Positions 32,551-41,206 of a stretch of 64,000 nt of DNA are shown in pieces. Position 1 is the stretch's first letter; each line of letters begins with the position of its first letter. Both the position numbers and the translations under genes were made by a program. The notes beneath the pieces are model-generated. The model made no database searches, had not been told where the DNA came from, and was given only the letters and a program-made list of their open reading frames with translations. The DNA is from DATARH01 sp035550515 (GTDB lineage Bacteria; Pseudomonadota; Alphaproteobacteria; ATCC43930; CGMCC-115725): positions 31,413 through 95,412 of the forward strand of contig DASZOZ010000010.1 of assembly GCA_035550515.1 (NCBI GenBank). Direction: 5' to 3'.

Positions 32551-34662
32551 TCACGCCCAGCCGATGGCGGTGACGAACAGGTCGATCAGCTTGATGCCGA
32601 TGAACGGCACGACGATGCCGCCGAGACCGTAGACCAGCAGGTTGCGGCGCAGGATCGCGGCGGCGCCGACCGGACGATAGGCGACGCCGCGCAACGCCAG
32701 CGGGATCAGCGCGATGATGATCGCCGCGTTGAAGATGATCGCCGACAGGATCGCGCTTTGCGGCGTCGCCAGCTTCATCACGTTGAGCGCCTGGAGCTGC
32801 GGATAGAACGCCAGGAACATCGCCGGGATGATCGCAAAGTACTTGGCGACGTCGTTGGCGATCGAGAAGGTGGTCAGCGCGCCGCGGGTCATCAGCAGCT
32901 GCTTGCCGATCTCGACGATCTCGATGAGCTTGGTGGGGTCGCTGTCGAGGTCGACCATGTTGCCGGCCTCGCGCGCCGCCATCGTGCCGGTGTTCATCGC
33001 CACGCCGACATCGGCCTGGGCGAGGGCAGGGGCGTCGTTGGTGCCGTCGCCGCACATCGCCACCAGCTTGCCCTGGGCCTGCTCCTCGCGGATCAGCTTC
33101 AGCTTCATCTCGGGGGTCGCCTGGGCGAGGAAGTCGTCGACCCCCGACTCGGCGGCGATCGCCGCCGCGGTCATCGGGTTGTCGCCGGTGATCATCACCG
33201 TGCGGATCCCCATCTTGCGCAGCGCGGCGAAGCGCTCGCGGATGCCGCCCTTGACTATGTCCTTGAGGTGGATGACGCCGAGCAGCCGGCCGTCCTTGGC
33301 GACGGCGAGCGGCGTGCCGCCGGTCTTGGCGATGCGCTCGGCGATCGCCTGCAGTTCGTCGACGCCCGGCGCCCGCCGCGGCGCCACCGCGACATTGCCG
33401 CGGCTCGCGGGCGACTCGTCGAGGCCGACATGGCGCAGCACCGCGTCGACCGCGCCCTTGCGGATCGAGGCGCCCTCGAAATCGATGCCGCTGATCCGGG
33501 TCTGCGCGGCGAACGGGATGAAATGCGCGTTGAGCGGCGCCATGTCGCGGCCGCGGATACCGTATTTCTCCTTTGCCAGGACCACGATCGAGCGGCCCTC
33601 CGGCGTCTCGTCGGACAGCGAGGCGAGCTGCGCCGCGTCGGCGAGCTCGCGTTCGTCGATGCCCGGCAGCGCGACGAACTCGGTGGCCTGCCGGTTGCCG
33701 AGGGTGATCGTGCCGGTCTTGTCGAGCAGCAGCGTGTCGACATCGCCTGCCGCCTCGACCGCGCGGCCCGACATCGCCAGCACGTTGAACCGCACCAGCC
33801 GGTCCATCCCGGCGATGCCGATCGCCGAGAGCAGCGCGCCGATCGTCGTCGGGATCAGACACACGAACAGCGCCACCAGCACCAGCACCGACAGGCGGCC
33901 GCCGGCGTAGGAGGCAAACGAGGGGATCGTCGCGACGGCGAAGACGAAGATGATGGTCAGCCCGGCGAGCAGGATGTTGAGGGCGATCTCGTTGGGGGTC
34001 TTCTGCCGCTCGGCGCCTTCGACCAGCGCGATCATGCGGTCGAGAAAGGTCGAGCCCGGCGCCGCGGTGATGCGCACCTTGAGCCAGTCGGAGATCACTT
34101 GCGTGCCGCCGGTGACCGCCGAGCGGTCGCCGCCGCTCTCGCGGATCACCGGCGCGCTCTCCCCGGTGATCGCAGCCTCGTTGACCGAAGCGACGCCCTC
34201 GACGACCTCGCCGTCCGATGGGATCATGTCGCCGGCCTCGACCAGCACGACATCGCCCGGCTTCAGGCTCGTGCCGGCAACCTGGCTCCACGCATCGCTC
34301 GTCTTGGAGAGCAGCTTCGCCATGGTCTCGGTCTTGGCGCGGCGCAACGTCGCCGCCTGCGCCTTGCCGCGGCCTTCGGCGACGGCCTCGGCAAAGTTCG
34401 CGAACACGACCGTGAACCACAGCCAAAGGTTGATCTGGAACGAGAAGCCGTAATGCCCGGCGCCGGTGACGAGGTCGCGCAGGAAGAGCAGCGTCGTCAG
34501 TGTCGCGACGACCTCGACCACGAACATGACCGGGTTGCGGATCATGGTCCGGGGGTGAAGCTTTTTGAACGCGTCGCCGATCGCCGGAATGACGATCCTG
34601 CGGTCGGTCAGCGTCGCAGCCGAGCTGCGAACGCGCGCCGGAATGAATTCCGTGGTGGACAT
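32551..34662 (-). CDS. kdpB: K+-transporting P-type ATPase subunit B
   Basis: 703-residue P-type ATPase that drives the Kdp pump (EC 7.2.2.6). It has the phosphorylation site LLLDKTGTITLGN with Asp314, the actuator motif AITGESAPV, MITGDNPMTAAAIA (hinge, P domain), and MCGDGTNDAPALAQADVG. Membrane segments are those of the type IA group. The ATG at 34662 follows kdpA by 35 bases. The energy-coupling subunit acts with KdpA, C and F in the inner membrane. High-affinity K+ uptake is expected under K+ limitation. Confidence 0.97.
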   Translation of the reverse strand: MSTTEFIPARVRSSAATLTDRRIVIPAIGDAFKKLHPRTMIRNPVMFVVEVVATLTTLLFLRDLVTGAGHYGFSFQINLWLWFTVVFANFAEAVAEGRGKAQAATLRRAKTETMAKLLSKTSDAWSQVAGTSLKPGDVVLVEAGDMIPSDGEVVEGVASVNEAAITGESAPVIRESGGDRSAVTGGTQVISDWLKVRITAAPGSTFLDRMIALVEGAERQKTPNEIALNILLAGLTIIFVFAVATIPSFASYAGGRLSVLVLVALFVCLIPTTIGALLSAIGIAGMDRLVRFNVLAMSGRAVEAAGDVDTLLLDKTGTITLGNRQATEFVALPGIDERELADAAQLASLSDETPEGRSIVVLAKEKYGIRGRDMAPLNAHFIPFAAQTRISGIDFEGASIRKGAVDAVLRHVGLDESPASRGNVAVAPRRAPGVDELQAIAERIAKTGGTPLAVAKDGRLLGVIHLKDIVKGGIRERFAALRKMGIRTVMITGDNPMTAAAIAAESGVDDFLAQATPEMKLKLIREEQAQGKLVAMCGDGTNDAPALAQADVGVAMNTGTMAAREAGNMVDLDSDPTKLIEIVEIGKQLLMTRGALTTFSIANDVAKYFAIIPAMFLAFYPQLQALNVMKLATPQSAILSAIIFNAAIIIALIPLALRGVAYRPVGAAAILRRNLLVYGLGGIVVPFIGIKLIDLFVTAIGWA

Positions 34663-34697
34663 CGCGATGCCCTTTCGCGGCTGGCTTTGCGGTGGGG

Positions 34698-36425
34698 TCA
34701 GAAAAGGGTGCCGGCTTGCAGCGACAGCTGCTCGACCACCGGGCCGAGCGAGACGGCCGGGAAGAAGACCAGCCCGCCGGTGATGGCGATGACGCCGGTC
34801 AGCAGCCCGACAAAGAGCCCGCCATCGGTCGGGAAGGTGCCCGCCGAGGCCGGCACGATCTTCTTCGCGGCGAGCGAGCCGGCCATCGCCAGCATCGGCA
34901 CGATCATCAGAAAGCGGCCGATGAACATCGCCAGCCCCAGCGTTGCGTTGTAGAACGGCGTGTTGGCGCTGAGGCCGGCAAAGGCGCTGCCGTTATTGGC
35001 GGTGGCCGAGGTGAAGGCGTAGAGGATCTCGCTGAAGCCGTGCGGCCCCTGGTTCGCCGGACCGGCGAGACCGGCGGGCAGCACGGTCGCCAGCGCGGTA
35101 AAGCCGAGCATCGAGAAGGGCAGGATCAGGATGGCGAGCATCGCCATCTTCACTTCCTTCGACTCGATCTTCTTGCCGAGATATTCGGGGGTGCGGCCAA
35201 CCATCAGCCCGGCGATGAACACCGCCAGCACCGCGAACAGCAGCATGCCGTAAAGCCCCGAGCCGACGCCGCCGAAGATGATCTCGCCGAGCATCATGTT
35301 GACCATCGGCACCAGGCCGCCGAGCGGCATCAGGCTGTCATGCATGTTGTCGACGGCGCCGCACGACGCGTCGGTCGTCACCGTGGTGAACAGCGCGGAC
35401 TGGGCGATGCCGAAACGGATTTCCTTGCCCTCCATGTTGCCGCCGGATTGCAGCGCGGACGGCGCCTGGTCGACCCCGAGCGCGGCGATCGCCGGGTTGC
35501 CGGGCGCTTCGCTCGCATAGACGGCCGCAACCCCGACGAGGAACAGCAGGCCCATCACCGTGAAGATCGCCCAGCCCTGCTTCTGGCTGCCGACCATGCG
35601 GCCGAAGACATTGGTGAGGGCGGCGCCGATCGCGAAGATCAGCACCATCTCGACCAGGTCGGTCAGCCCGTTCGGGTTCTCGAAGGGGTGCGCCGAGTTG
35701 GCGTTGAAGAAGCCGCCGCCGTTGGTGCCGAGCATCTTGATGACTTCCTGGGAGGCCACCGGCCCCTGCGCGATCACCTGCCTGGCGCCTTCGAGCGTCG
35801 TCGCCTCGGTGTAGGCGTTGAGGTTTTGCGGTATGCCCTGCCACACGAAGAACAGCGCGACGACGACTGCGACCGGCAGCAGGACGTAGAGCGTGCCGCG
35901 GGTCAGATCGACCCAGAAATTGCCGACCGTCTGCGCCGAGCGCCGCGCGAACCCGCGGATCAGCGCCATCGCCAGCGCAATGCCGGTCGCCGCCGAGACG
36001 AAATTGTGCACGGTGAGCCCCGCCATCTGGGTCAGGTAACTCATCGTCGTCTCGGGGACGTAGGACTGCCAGTTGGTGTTGGTGACAAAACTCGCCGAGG
36101 TGTTGAAGGCGAGGCCTTGCTCGACCGCCGGTTGGCCGGCCGGATTGAACGGCAGCACCGCTTGCAGCCGCTGCAGCGCGTAGAGCACCACAAAGCCGGC
36201 CGCGGTGAAGAACAGCATCGCGACCGCGTAGGTCACCCAATGCTGCTCCCGGTCCTCGTCGACCCCGCACAGCGCGTAGATGGCGCGCTCCAGCCACCGC
36301 AGCACCGGGGTCATCAGGTGGCGCTCACCATTGAAGACCTTGGTGATGTAGCCGCCGAGCGGCTTCACCAACGCCGTGACGACCACGCAGAACAGCGCGA
36401 TCTGAAACCAGCCGTTAAAGGTCAT
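34698..36425 (-). CDS. kdpA: K+-transporting ATPase subunit A
   Basis: 575-residue channel-like subunit that binds and translocates K+ in the Kdp complex. Selectivity-filter regions typical of the SKT superfamily are visible: SFVTNTNWQSY, GTNGGGFFNANSAHPFENP, ASCGAVDNMHDSL and ATANNGSAFAGL. About ten membrane helices. It begins 25 bases after kdpF, with kdpB directly downstream. Length agrees with family members (about 560-590). Confidence 0.97.
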   Translation of the reverse strand: MTFNGWFQIALFCVVVTALVKPLGGYITKVFNGERHLMTPVLRWLERAIYALCGVDEDREQHWVTYAVAMLFFTAAGFVVLYALQRLQAVLPFNPAGQPAVEQGLAFNTSASFVTNTNWQSYVPETTMSYLTQMAGLTVHNFVSAATGIALAMALIRGFARRSAQTVGNFWVDLTRGTLYVLLPVAVVVALFFVWQGIPQNLNAYTEATTLEGARQVIAQGPVASQEVIKMLGTNGGGFFNANSAHPFENPNGLTDLVEMVLIFAIGAALTNVFGRMVGSQKQGWAIFTVMGLLFLVGVAAVYASEAPGNPAIAALGVDQAPSALQSGGNMEGKEIRFGIAQSALFTTVTTDASCGAVDNMHDSLMPLGGLVPMVNMMLGEIIFGGVGSGLYGMLLFAVLAVFIAGLMVGRTPEYLGKKIESKEVKMAMLAILILPFSMLGFTALATVLPAGLAGPANQGPHGFSEILYAFTSATANNGSAFAGLSANTPFYNATLGLAMFIGRFLMIVPMLAMAGSLAAKKIVPASAGTFPTDGGLFVGLLTGVIAITGGLVFFPAVSLGPVVEQLSLQAGTLF

Positions 36426-36450
36426 GCCGCATGCTCCCGCAGGCGCCGGA

Positions 36451-36540
36451 TCAAAACTTCTCCGGGCGCGTCAGCGCATAGACGAGATAGATCAGCAGCC
36501 CGAACGTCACCGCGCCGCCGAGCGCGTAATCCAACAGCAT
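36451..36540 (-). CDS. kdpF: K+-transporting ATPase subunit F
   Basis: 29-residue single-helix peptide: MLLDYALGGAVTFGLLIYL at the N terminus followed by the conserved VYALTRPEKF end. KdpF stabilises the KdpABC complex in the membrane. It sits between the 28-residue peptide gene and kdpA, as expected. Too short for routine gene callers, but the C-terminal YALxRPExF pattern is diagnostic. Confidence 0.93.
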   Translation of the reverse strand: MLLDYALGGAVTFGLLIYLVYALTRPEKF

Positions 36541-36551
36541 CGCCGCCTCCC

Positions 36552-36638
36552 TCAGAGCCGGTCGCAGGCCGCGACGTAAAGAACGGCCGCGGCCAAAAAG
36601 CCGCAGCCGATCGCCAGATACACCACGTCGAGCATCAT
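36552..36638 (-). CDS. 28-residue membrane peptide upstream of kdpF
   Basis: Peptide MMLDVVYLAIGCGFLAAAVL followed by YVAACDRL: one hydrophobic helix with a short polar end. GGGAGACGG precedes two tandem ATGs (36638 and 36635). I recall similar short peptides (helix ending in ACDRL) just ahead of kdpF in other alphaproteobacteria, so it may be an additional small subunit or assembly factor of the Kdp pump; no function is established to my knowledge. First gene of the kdp operon. Confidence 0.7.
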   Translation of the reverse strand: MMLDVVYLAIGCGFLAAAVLYVAACDRL

Positions 36639-36780
36639 CCGTCTCCCTGACGCTGCGCCCGGGAAGATCAGGTCAAGCGCATATAGATTCGAGGGAGCGC
36701 CGCTGCCGCGGCGCATTAAGATTTCATATATGCCCGGCCGGCGGTTCAGGGCGTCCAACCGCGATGACTTCTGTCGTCGT

Positions 36781-36840
36781 CGCCGGGCTTGACCCGGCGA
36801 TCTCGGCGGCAGTCTTGAGACGGCCGGGTCAGGCCCGGCC
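36781..36840. repeat. Pair of REP-like hairpins
   Basis: Two hairpins of the same family lie 22 bases apart in opposite orientation. They are CGCCGGG-CTTGA-CCCGGCG (36781-36799) and GGCCGGG-TCAGG-CCCGGCC (36822-36840), flanked by TCGTCG and CGACGA. This is the paired arrangement of bacterial interspersed mosaic elements. It lies upstream of the kdp operon and downstream of a small minus-strand gene. A single copy occurs at 26413-26435. Confidence 0.65.
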
Positions 36841-36884
36841 GCGACGAACCGTCAAAGCCAATTCGCTTTGGCCGGGGAGTGGCC

Positions 36885-37070
36885 CTAAGCGTAGCGGCGT
36901 GCCATCAGGCTTTCGTCAAGCAGGATGCTGTCCGCCAGAGCGTCGTATTTCGCCGCGATGTCGAAGAGGTCGCGGCCAAGCTCCGCGTCGCGGCCGCCGG
37001 CGGCCATCTCCCGTAACTCTTGAGCTTGTTCTCGATAATACGCGGCGCGTGTTTGCGTGCTGTTCGTCAT
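36885..37070 (-). CDS. Small hypothetical protein
   Basis: 61 residues beginning MTNSTQTRAAYYREQAQELREMA, then DLFDIAAKYDALADSIL. Short helical proteins with this YREQAxxxREMA...LxxIAxxYDxLA pattern are frequent in alphaproteobacteria and have no assigned function. No signal peptide or membrane segment. The start at 37070 fits the family; a further 22 codons upstream look non-coding. Confidence 0.6.
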   Translation of the reverse strand: MTNSTQTRAAYYREQAQELREMAAGGRDAELGRDLFDIAAKYDALADSILLDESLMARRYA

Positions 37071-37293
37071 GACGTCGAGCGTCGACGCAGTCCCCATCCG
37101 CCCCTGCATTGTCCGCCACCGTACATGTTTCCCCATTGTCGCAACGCCAGGACCTTGGGGAAGTTCCCAAAGCGAGGGCTTGGCCGGAGAGCGTCATCCA
37201 AACGGCAAGGATCCGGGCGGGGCCGGTTGCGGGCGGATGGACGGAGCGACCGCGTCGCGCGCTCGTTTACGGTAAAAGCCCAAGGAGCCGCCG

Positions 37294-37479
37294 ATGGCAG
37301 GACAACCCGGTATGCCCGAGCCCCCCGGCAACCCGCCGTCGGTGCCCGAACGCGACCCCGACGAGCAGGCCCCGCCGCGGGAAGAGCCGCCGATGCCGAT
37401 CCCGGTGCCGCCGTCTCCGCCGCCGCCCCCGCCGGTCAATGTCAGGCCGGTCGGCGTCAGGCGGCCGAGCGGGCGATGA
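37294..37479 (+). CDS. Short proline-rich protein
   Basis: 61 residues, about 40 percent Pro, with Glu/Asp/Arg in the first half and a PPSPPPPPPVNVRP stretch in the second. AAGGAG lies 7 bases before the ATG. No signal peptide; likely disordered and soluble. Its last 23 bases overlap the convergent CoA-transferase gene. The clear ribosome site supports translation, but the composition could also arise by chance in GC-rich DNA. Confidence 0.45.
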   Translation: MAGQPGMPEPPGNPPSVPERDPDEQAPPREEPPMPIPVPPSPPPPPPVNVRPVGVRRPSGR

Positions 37480-38680
37480 TTCCGGCGTCGGCGAGCGCGG
37501 CGATTTCCGCCGGGCTGAAGCCGGCTGCTTCCAGCACATCCTGATTGTGCTCGCCGACCCGCGGCGGCTGGCGGGTGAGGCCGGGCCGGCGGCGCTCGGC
37601 GCCGAATTCGACCGGCAAGGCGGGGAGGCCGGCGACCTTGCCGCCCGCTTCGCCAAAGCGCGAGATGAACACATCGACCAGCCCGCCGGTCGCCAGCAGA
37701 TGCGGATCGGCGAACAGGTCGCCCGGCTGACCGACCGGCGCCCAGGACACGTTGCAGCGCTCGCAGCGCGCCGCGACCTCGTCCTGCGGCAAGGCCGCCA
37801 GCACCTCCTGCAACGCCGGGATCAGCCAGGCGCGCTCGGCCAGCCGCATGACGTTGGTGGCCAGCCGCGGGTCGGCGGCGAGCGCCTGCAGGCCGAATTC
37901 CTCGACAAACCGCGTCCATTGCTGGTCGCTGGTGACGCCGATAAAGAGCTGGCCGCCGCCGGCGGTGTTGAACACCTCGTAGATCGCCCAGGCGCCGCGC
38001 CGCGCCGGCATCGGCCGCGCCTCGAGCCCGGTCGCGGTCATCCCCGCCATGTGCGTGCTCATCAGGAATGCGGCGTTCTCGAACAGCGCGCTGGAGACGC
38101 GCTGGCCCTTGCCGGTGGCGTCGCGCTCGCGCAGCGCCGCCTGGACCGCGATGACGCCGAACATCGCGCCCATGATGTCGATCACCGAGGCGCCGGCGCG
38201 CAGCGGCTGGCCCGGCGGCCCGGTCATGAAGGCGAGACCGGTCTGGAACTGCACCACCTCGTCGAGCGCCGGGCGGTGTTCGTACGGCCCGGCGAGATAG
38301 CCCTTGAGCGCGAGATAGACAAGGCGCGGGTTGAGCGCCGCGAGCGTGTCGTAGCCGCAGCCGAGCCGTTCCATGGTGCCCGGCCCGTAATTCTCCAGCA
38401 CGACATCGGCGGTCGGCGCCAAGCGATGGACCACCGCCTGCCCCTCGGGCCGTTTGAGGTCGACCGCGAGGCTGCGCTTGTTGCGGTTGAACGCGGCGAA
38501 AAACCCGGCGCCGAAGCCGCCGAGGCCGCGCGTGTGGTCGCCTTTCGGCGCCGGCTCGATCTTGATCACGTCGGCGCCGAGCTCGGCGAAGATGAGCCCG
38601 GCGGTCGGACCCATGACCGTGTGGCTGAACTCGAGGACCTTGAGGCCGGCGAGCGGAGTGGCGAGCGGGCGGTCGGGCAT
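37457..38680 (-). CDS. CaiB/BaiF family CoA-transferase (family III)
   Basis: 407 residues of the type III CoA-transferase family, which moves CoA between carboxylic acids through an Asp-linked intermediate. N-terminal LKVLEFSHTVMGPTAG, GADVIKIEPAPKGDHTR, the VDLKRPEG region and the catalytic Asp in HRPALDEVVQFQTG are seen. It starts 19 bases after the HMG-CoA-lyase-like gene stop, so they form a pair. Succinyl-CoA:hydroxymethylglutarate or citramalate CoA-transferases belong to this family, and either would fit the lyase neighbour; which acid is used cannot be told. Confidence 0.88.
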   Translation of the reverse strand: MPDRPLATPLAGLKVLEFSHTVMGPTAGLIFAELGADVIKIEPAPKGDHTRGLGGFGAGFFAAFNRNKRSLAVDLKRPEGQAVVHRLAPTADVVLENYGPGTMERLGCGYDTLAALNPRLVYLALKGYLAGPYEHRPALDEVVQFQTGLAFMTGPPGQPLRAGASVIDIMGAMFGVIAVQAALRERDATGKGQRVSSALFENAAFLMSTHMAGMTATGLEARPMPARRGAWAIYEVFNTAGGGQLFIGVTSDQQWTRFVEEFGLQALAADPRLATNVMRLAERAWLIPALQEVLAALPQDEVAARCERCNVSWAPVGQPGDLFADPHLLATGGLVDVFISRFGEAGGKVAGLPALPVEFGAERRRPGLTRQPPRVGEHNQDVLEAAGFSPAEIAALADAGIIARSAA

Positions 38681-38699
38681 TATACCCCCACCGCCGGCG

Positions 38700-39662
38700 T
38701 CAGGCGGCGGCCCGCCGCCGGAACGCATCCAAACTGCCGGCGTGGATCAGCTCGCCGGGCAGCTGGTGGCCGACGATGTCCTCGGCCATGCGCCCGACCT
38801 CGATCAGCGCGTCGAGGTCGACGCCGGTATCGATGCCCATCTCCTCGCACAGCAGCACCAGCTCCTCGGTGCAGATATTGCCCGCCGCCTTGGGCTGGCC
38901 GGCGAACGGGCAGCCGCCGAGCCCGCCGACGGTCGAATCGAACTGGGTCACGCCCATCTTGAGCCCGGCATGCGCATTGGCCACCGCAAGGCCGCGCGTG
39001 TCGTGCAGATGCAGCGAGATCGGCATGTCGGGCCAGCGGCCGCGCACCTCGCCGAGCACCCGCTCGATGCGCAGCGGCGTCGCCCAGCCCATCGTGTCGG
39101 CCAGCGAGAAGTACTTGATATCGGCGCCGGCTTCCGCGGCGATCGCGAGGCCGTCTTCCAAGGTCGAGATCACCTGCGCCGGGGCGATGTCGCCCTGGTA
39201 ATTGCAGCCGAATGCCGCCATCACGCCGATGCGCGGCACCGCGACGCCGTTTTCGAGATGCAGCGCGGTCTGCTTCTTCATCGCCGCGACGTTCTCGGCA
39301 TGGCTGCGGTGCAGGTTCTTTTGCGTGAACCCTTCCGACGCGGTCAGCGAGATCGAGCCGGTGATGGTCAGCTTGTTGCGGAACTTGAGCGCGCGTTCGA
39401 GGCCGGCGGCATTGAACCACAGCGCGGTGTAATGCACGCCCTCCTTCGGCGTGAAGCCGGCGACGACATCCTCGGCGTCGGCCCAGCCCGGGACGATCTT
39501 CGGGCTGACGAACGAGGCCGCCTGGATGTGGTGCAGCCCGGTCTCGGCCAGCGCCTCGATCAATTTGATCTTGTCGGCGGTGCTGATCGGGCCGGGTTCG
39601 ATCTGAAAGCCCTCGCGCGGGCCTTCCTCGTGGATGTCGACATGGTGCGGGAGGTCGGTCAT
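38700..39662 (-). CDS. Hydroxymethylglutaryl-CoA lyase family protein
   Basis: 320-residue TIM-barrel enzyme of the HMGL-like family, cleaving a 3-hydroxy-3-methylacyl-CoA to acetyl-CoA and a keto product. Motifs: EEGPREGFQIE (metal/catalytic Arg region; most members read GPRDGLQ), HHIQAASFVSPKIVPGWAD (here IQAASFVSP), HLHDTRGLAVAN (metal His) and the catalytic-Cys loop GGLGGCPFAG. Its partner is a CaiB-type CoA-transferase and an MFS carrier lies upstream, consistent with uptake, activation and cleavage of a branched dicarboxylic acid (inference). The Met at 39662 is the natural N terminus. Confidence 0.88.
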   Translation of the reverse strand: MTDLPHHVDIHEEGPREGFQIEPGPISTADKIKLIEALAETGLHHIQAASFVSPKIVPGWADAEDVVAGFTPKEGVHYTALWFNAAGLERALKFRNKLTITGSISLTASEGFTQKNLHRSHAENVAAMKKQTALHLENGVAVPRIGVMAAFGCNYQGDIAPAQVISTLEDGLAIAAEAGADIKYFSLADTMGWATPLRIERVLGEVRGRWPDMPISLHLHDTRGLAVANAHAGLKMGVTQFDSTVGGLGGCPFAGQPKAAGNICTEELVLLCEEMGIDTGVDLDALIEVGRMAEDIVGHQLPGELIHAGSLDAFRRRAAA

Positions 39663-39783
39663 CGGCTGCCTGCCTTGTTGGACGGCGAACGATATCGCGC
39701 GACCGGGCACGATGAGAAGGGGCGGGAGGCGCCTCGGCTCGTTGCGGTCTCCCGTCTGCGCGAGCAACGGGAGCGGGCGAGGG

Positions 39784-41025
39784 TCAATCGGTCGCGCCGG
39801 CGAGCGACTCTCCGGCCCGGCGGCGGTCGACGCGGCGGATGACCAGCGCCAGCGGGACGCAGAGCAGCAGCATGAAGCCGCCGACGATAAAGAAGCTTTC
39901 GCCGACGCCGCAGCGGTCGGCGATCGCGCCCATCACCGGCGGCACCATGATCGAGGTGAAGCGCTGCCCGGTCTGGCGCAGGCCGACGACCGCGCCCTGT
40001 TGATGACGGCCGGCGGCGCGCGCCTGGACCGACAGCACCAGCGGCTGGATCACCCCCTCGAGCCAGCCGCGCAGCATCTGGAACACCAGCAGCAACGCCA
40101 GCATGCCGCCCAGCACCGGGGTCAGCGCGATCAGCAGGATCGACAGCGCGGTGCCGCTCAGCATCGTGCGCTGGGCGTTGCCGAGGCCCATCGCGCGGCC
40201 GGCGAACAGCGCGCCGAAGCCGCTGGCGATCTCGGCGGCCGAGAACAGCATGCCGATCGTCGTGCCGACCAGCCCCGCCTGCTTCAGGTAGACGACATAG
40301 ACCGAGGTCTGGATGCTGTAGGTGCTGTTGCGCATCGCCATGATCGCCAGCGACAGCGCGATCGCCGGAATGGCGAGCAGCAGCAGCGAGTTCCGATAGT
40401 CGGACAGCCGCGGCCAGACATCGCGTGCGCGGAACCGGGCGCGCACCGTGCCTTCGTCGCGCGGCGAAGCGGCGAACTCGGCCTCGGGCGCGCACAGCAG
40501 GGCGAGGGTCAGGACGCCGCCCCAGGCGACGCCGACGAGGTAGGACGGCCAGAGCCCGCCGACATCCCAGACCGCGCCGCCGAGGAGCGGTGCGGTGGTC
40601 GAGCCGAGCCGGGCGAAGAAGGTGAACCGGCCGAGATAGCGGGCCTCGCCCTCGGCCACCTGCGCGATCAGCGTCTGCGCCCCGGACCAGGCGAACGACA
40701 CCGCCGCGCCGTTGACCAGCTGCAGCAGCAAGAGGCTCCAGAACCACGGCACCAGCGGAAACAGCGGCGCCATCGCCATGCTCGCCCAGACGAAAAACAA
40801 GGTGACCTTGCGGGTGCCGAACCGGTCCATCAGCACGCCGATATGGATCGACAGGAACATCGCGACGATCGAGCGGGCGCCGACCAGGATGCCCACCCGG
40901 CCGGCGTCGAACCCGAGCGACAGCGCGTAAAGCGGCATCAGAAAGGTGTAGAAATCGACATAGCCCATGCTGAACGGCCCGGCGACGTACAGCGCGGTCA
41001 GCGGTCGAGTGCTGGAACCCGTCAT
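39784..41025 (-). CDS. MFS transporter
   Basis: 413 residues with twelve predicted membrane helices and the MFS loop 2-3 signature (GVLMDRFGTRKVT). The central loop (EGTVRARFRARDVWPRLSDY) separates the two six-helix halves. It lies 121 bases upstream of the HMG-CoA-lyase-like gene on the same strand and may be the entry step for that pathway. Substrate and direction cannot be read from the sequence. Divergent from the amidohydrolase at 41207. Confidence 0.88.
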   Translation of the reverse strand: MTGSSTRPLTALYVAGPFSMGYVDFYTFLMPLYALSLGFDAGRVGILVGARSIVAMFLSIHIGVLMDRFGTRKVTLFFVWASMAMAPLFPLVPWFWSLLLLQLVNGAAVSFAWSGAQTLIAQVAEGEARYLGRFTFFARLGSTTAPLLGGAVWDVGGLWPSYLVGVAWGGVLTLALLCAPEAEFAASPRDEGTVRARFRARDVWPRLSDYRNSLLLLAIPAIALSLAIMAMRNSTYSIQTSVYVVYLKQAGLVGTTIGMLFSAAEIASGFGALFAGRAMGLGNAQRTMLSGTALSILLIALTPVLGGMLALLLVFQMLRGWLEGVIQPLVLSVQARAAGRHQQGAVVGLRQTGQRFTSIMVPPVMGAIADRCGVGESFFIVGGFMLLLCVPLALVIRRVDRRRAGESLAGATD

Positions 41026-41206
41026 GCCGGCCGCGATCCCCCTGGCGTTCTTGCCGGCGAGAGCTTACCAGCCTTCCGGCCTTTCGTGTCGGCGGCAGGG
41101 TGTCGATATTGCGATGCTGACCGGCATGATCGCCGGGTCCACGCTCTTGACGGCGATGCGGGTGTTGCCAAAGCTGATGCCCGCGCAAGTGAGAAAGGAG
41201 CCGCCG

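Noticed and set aside
32479..36650. Plus-strand frames of 650-824 codons across the kdp genes
   Set aside because: They mirror kdpB and kdpA on the opposite strand, with skewed Asp/Arg/His content and no recognisable domain.
36639..36780. Sigma-70 promoter for the kdp operon
   Set aside because: A TTGACC and some TATA-like hexamers occur on the minus strand but not at consistent spacing, so no promoter is called.
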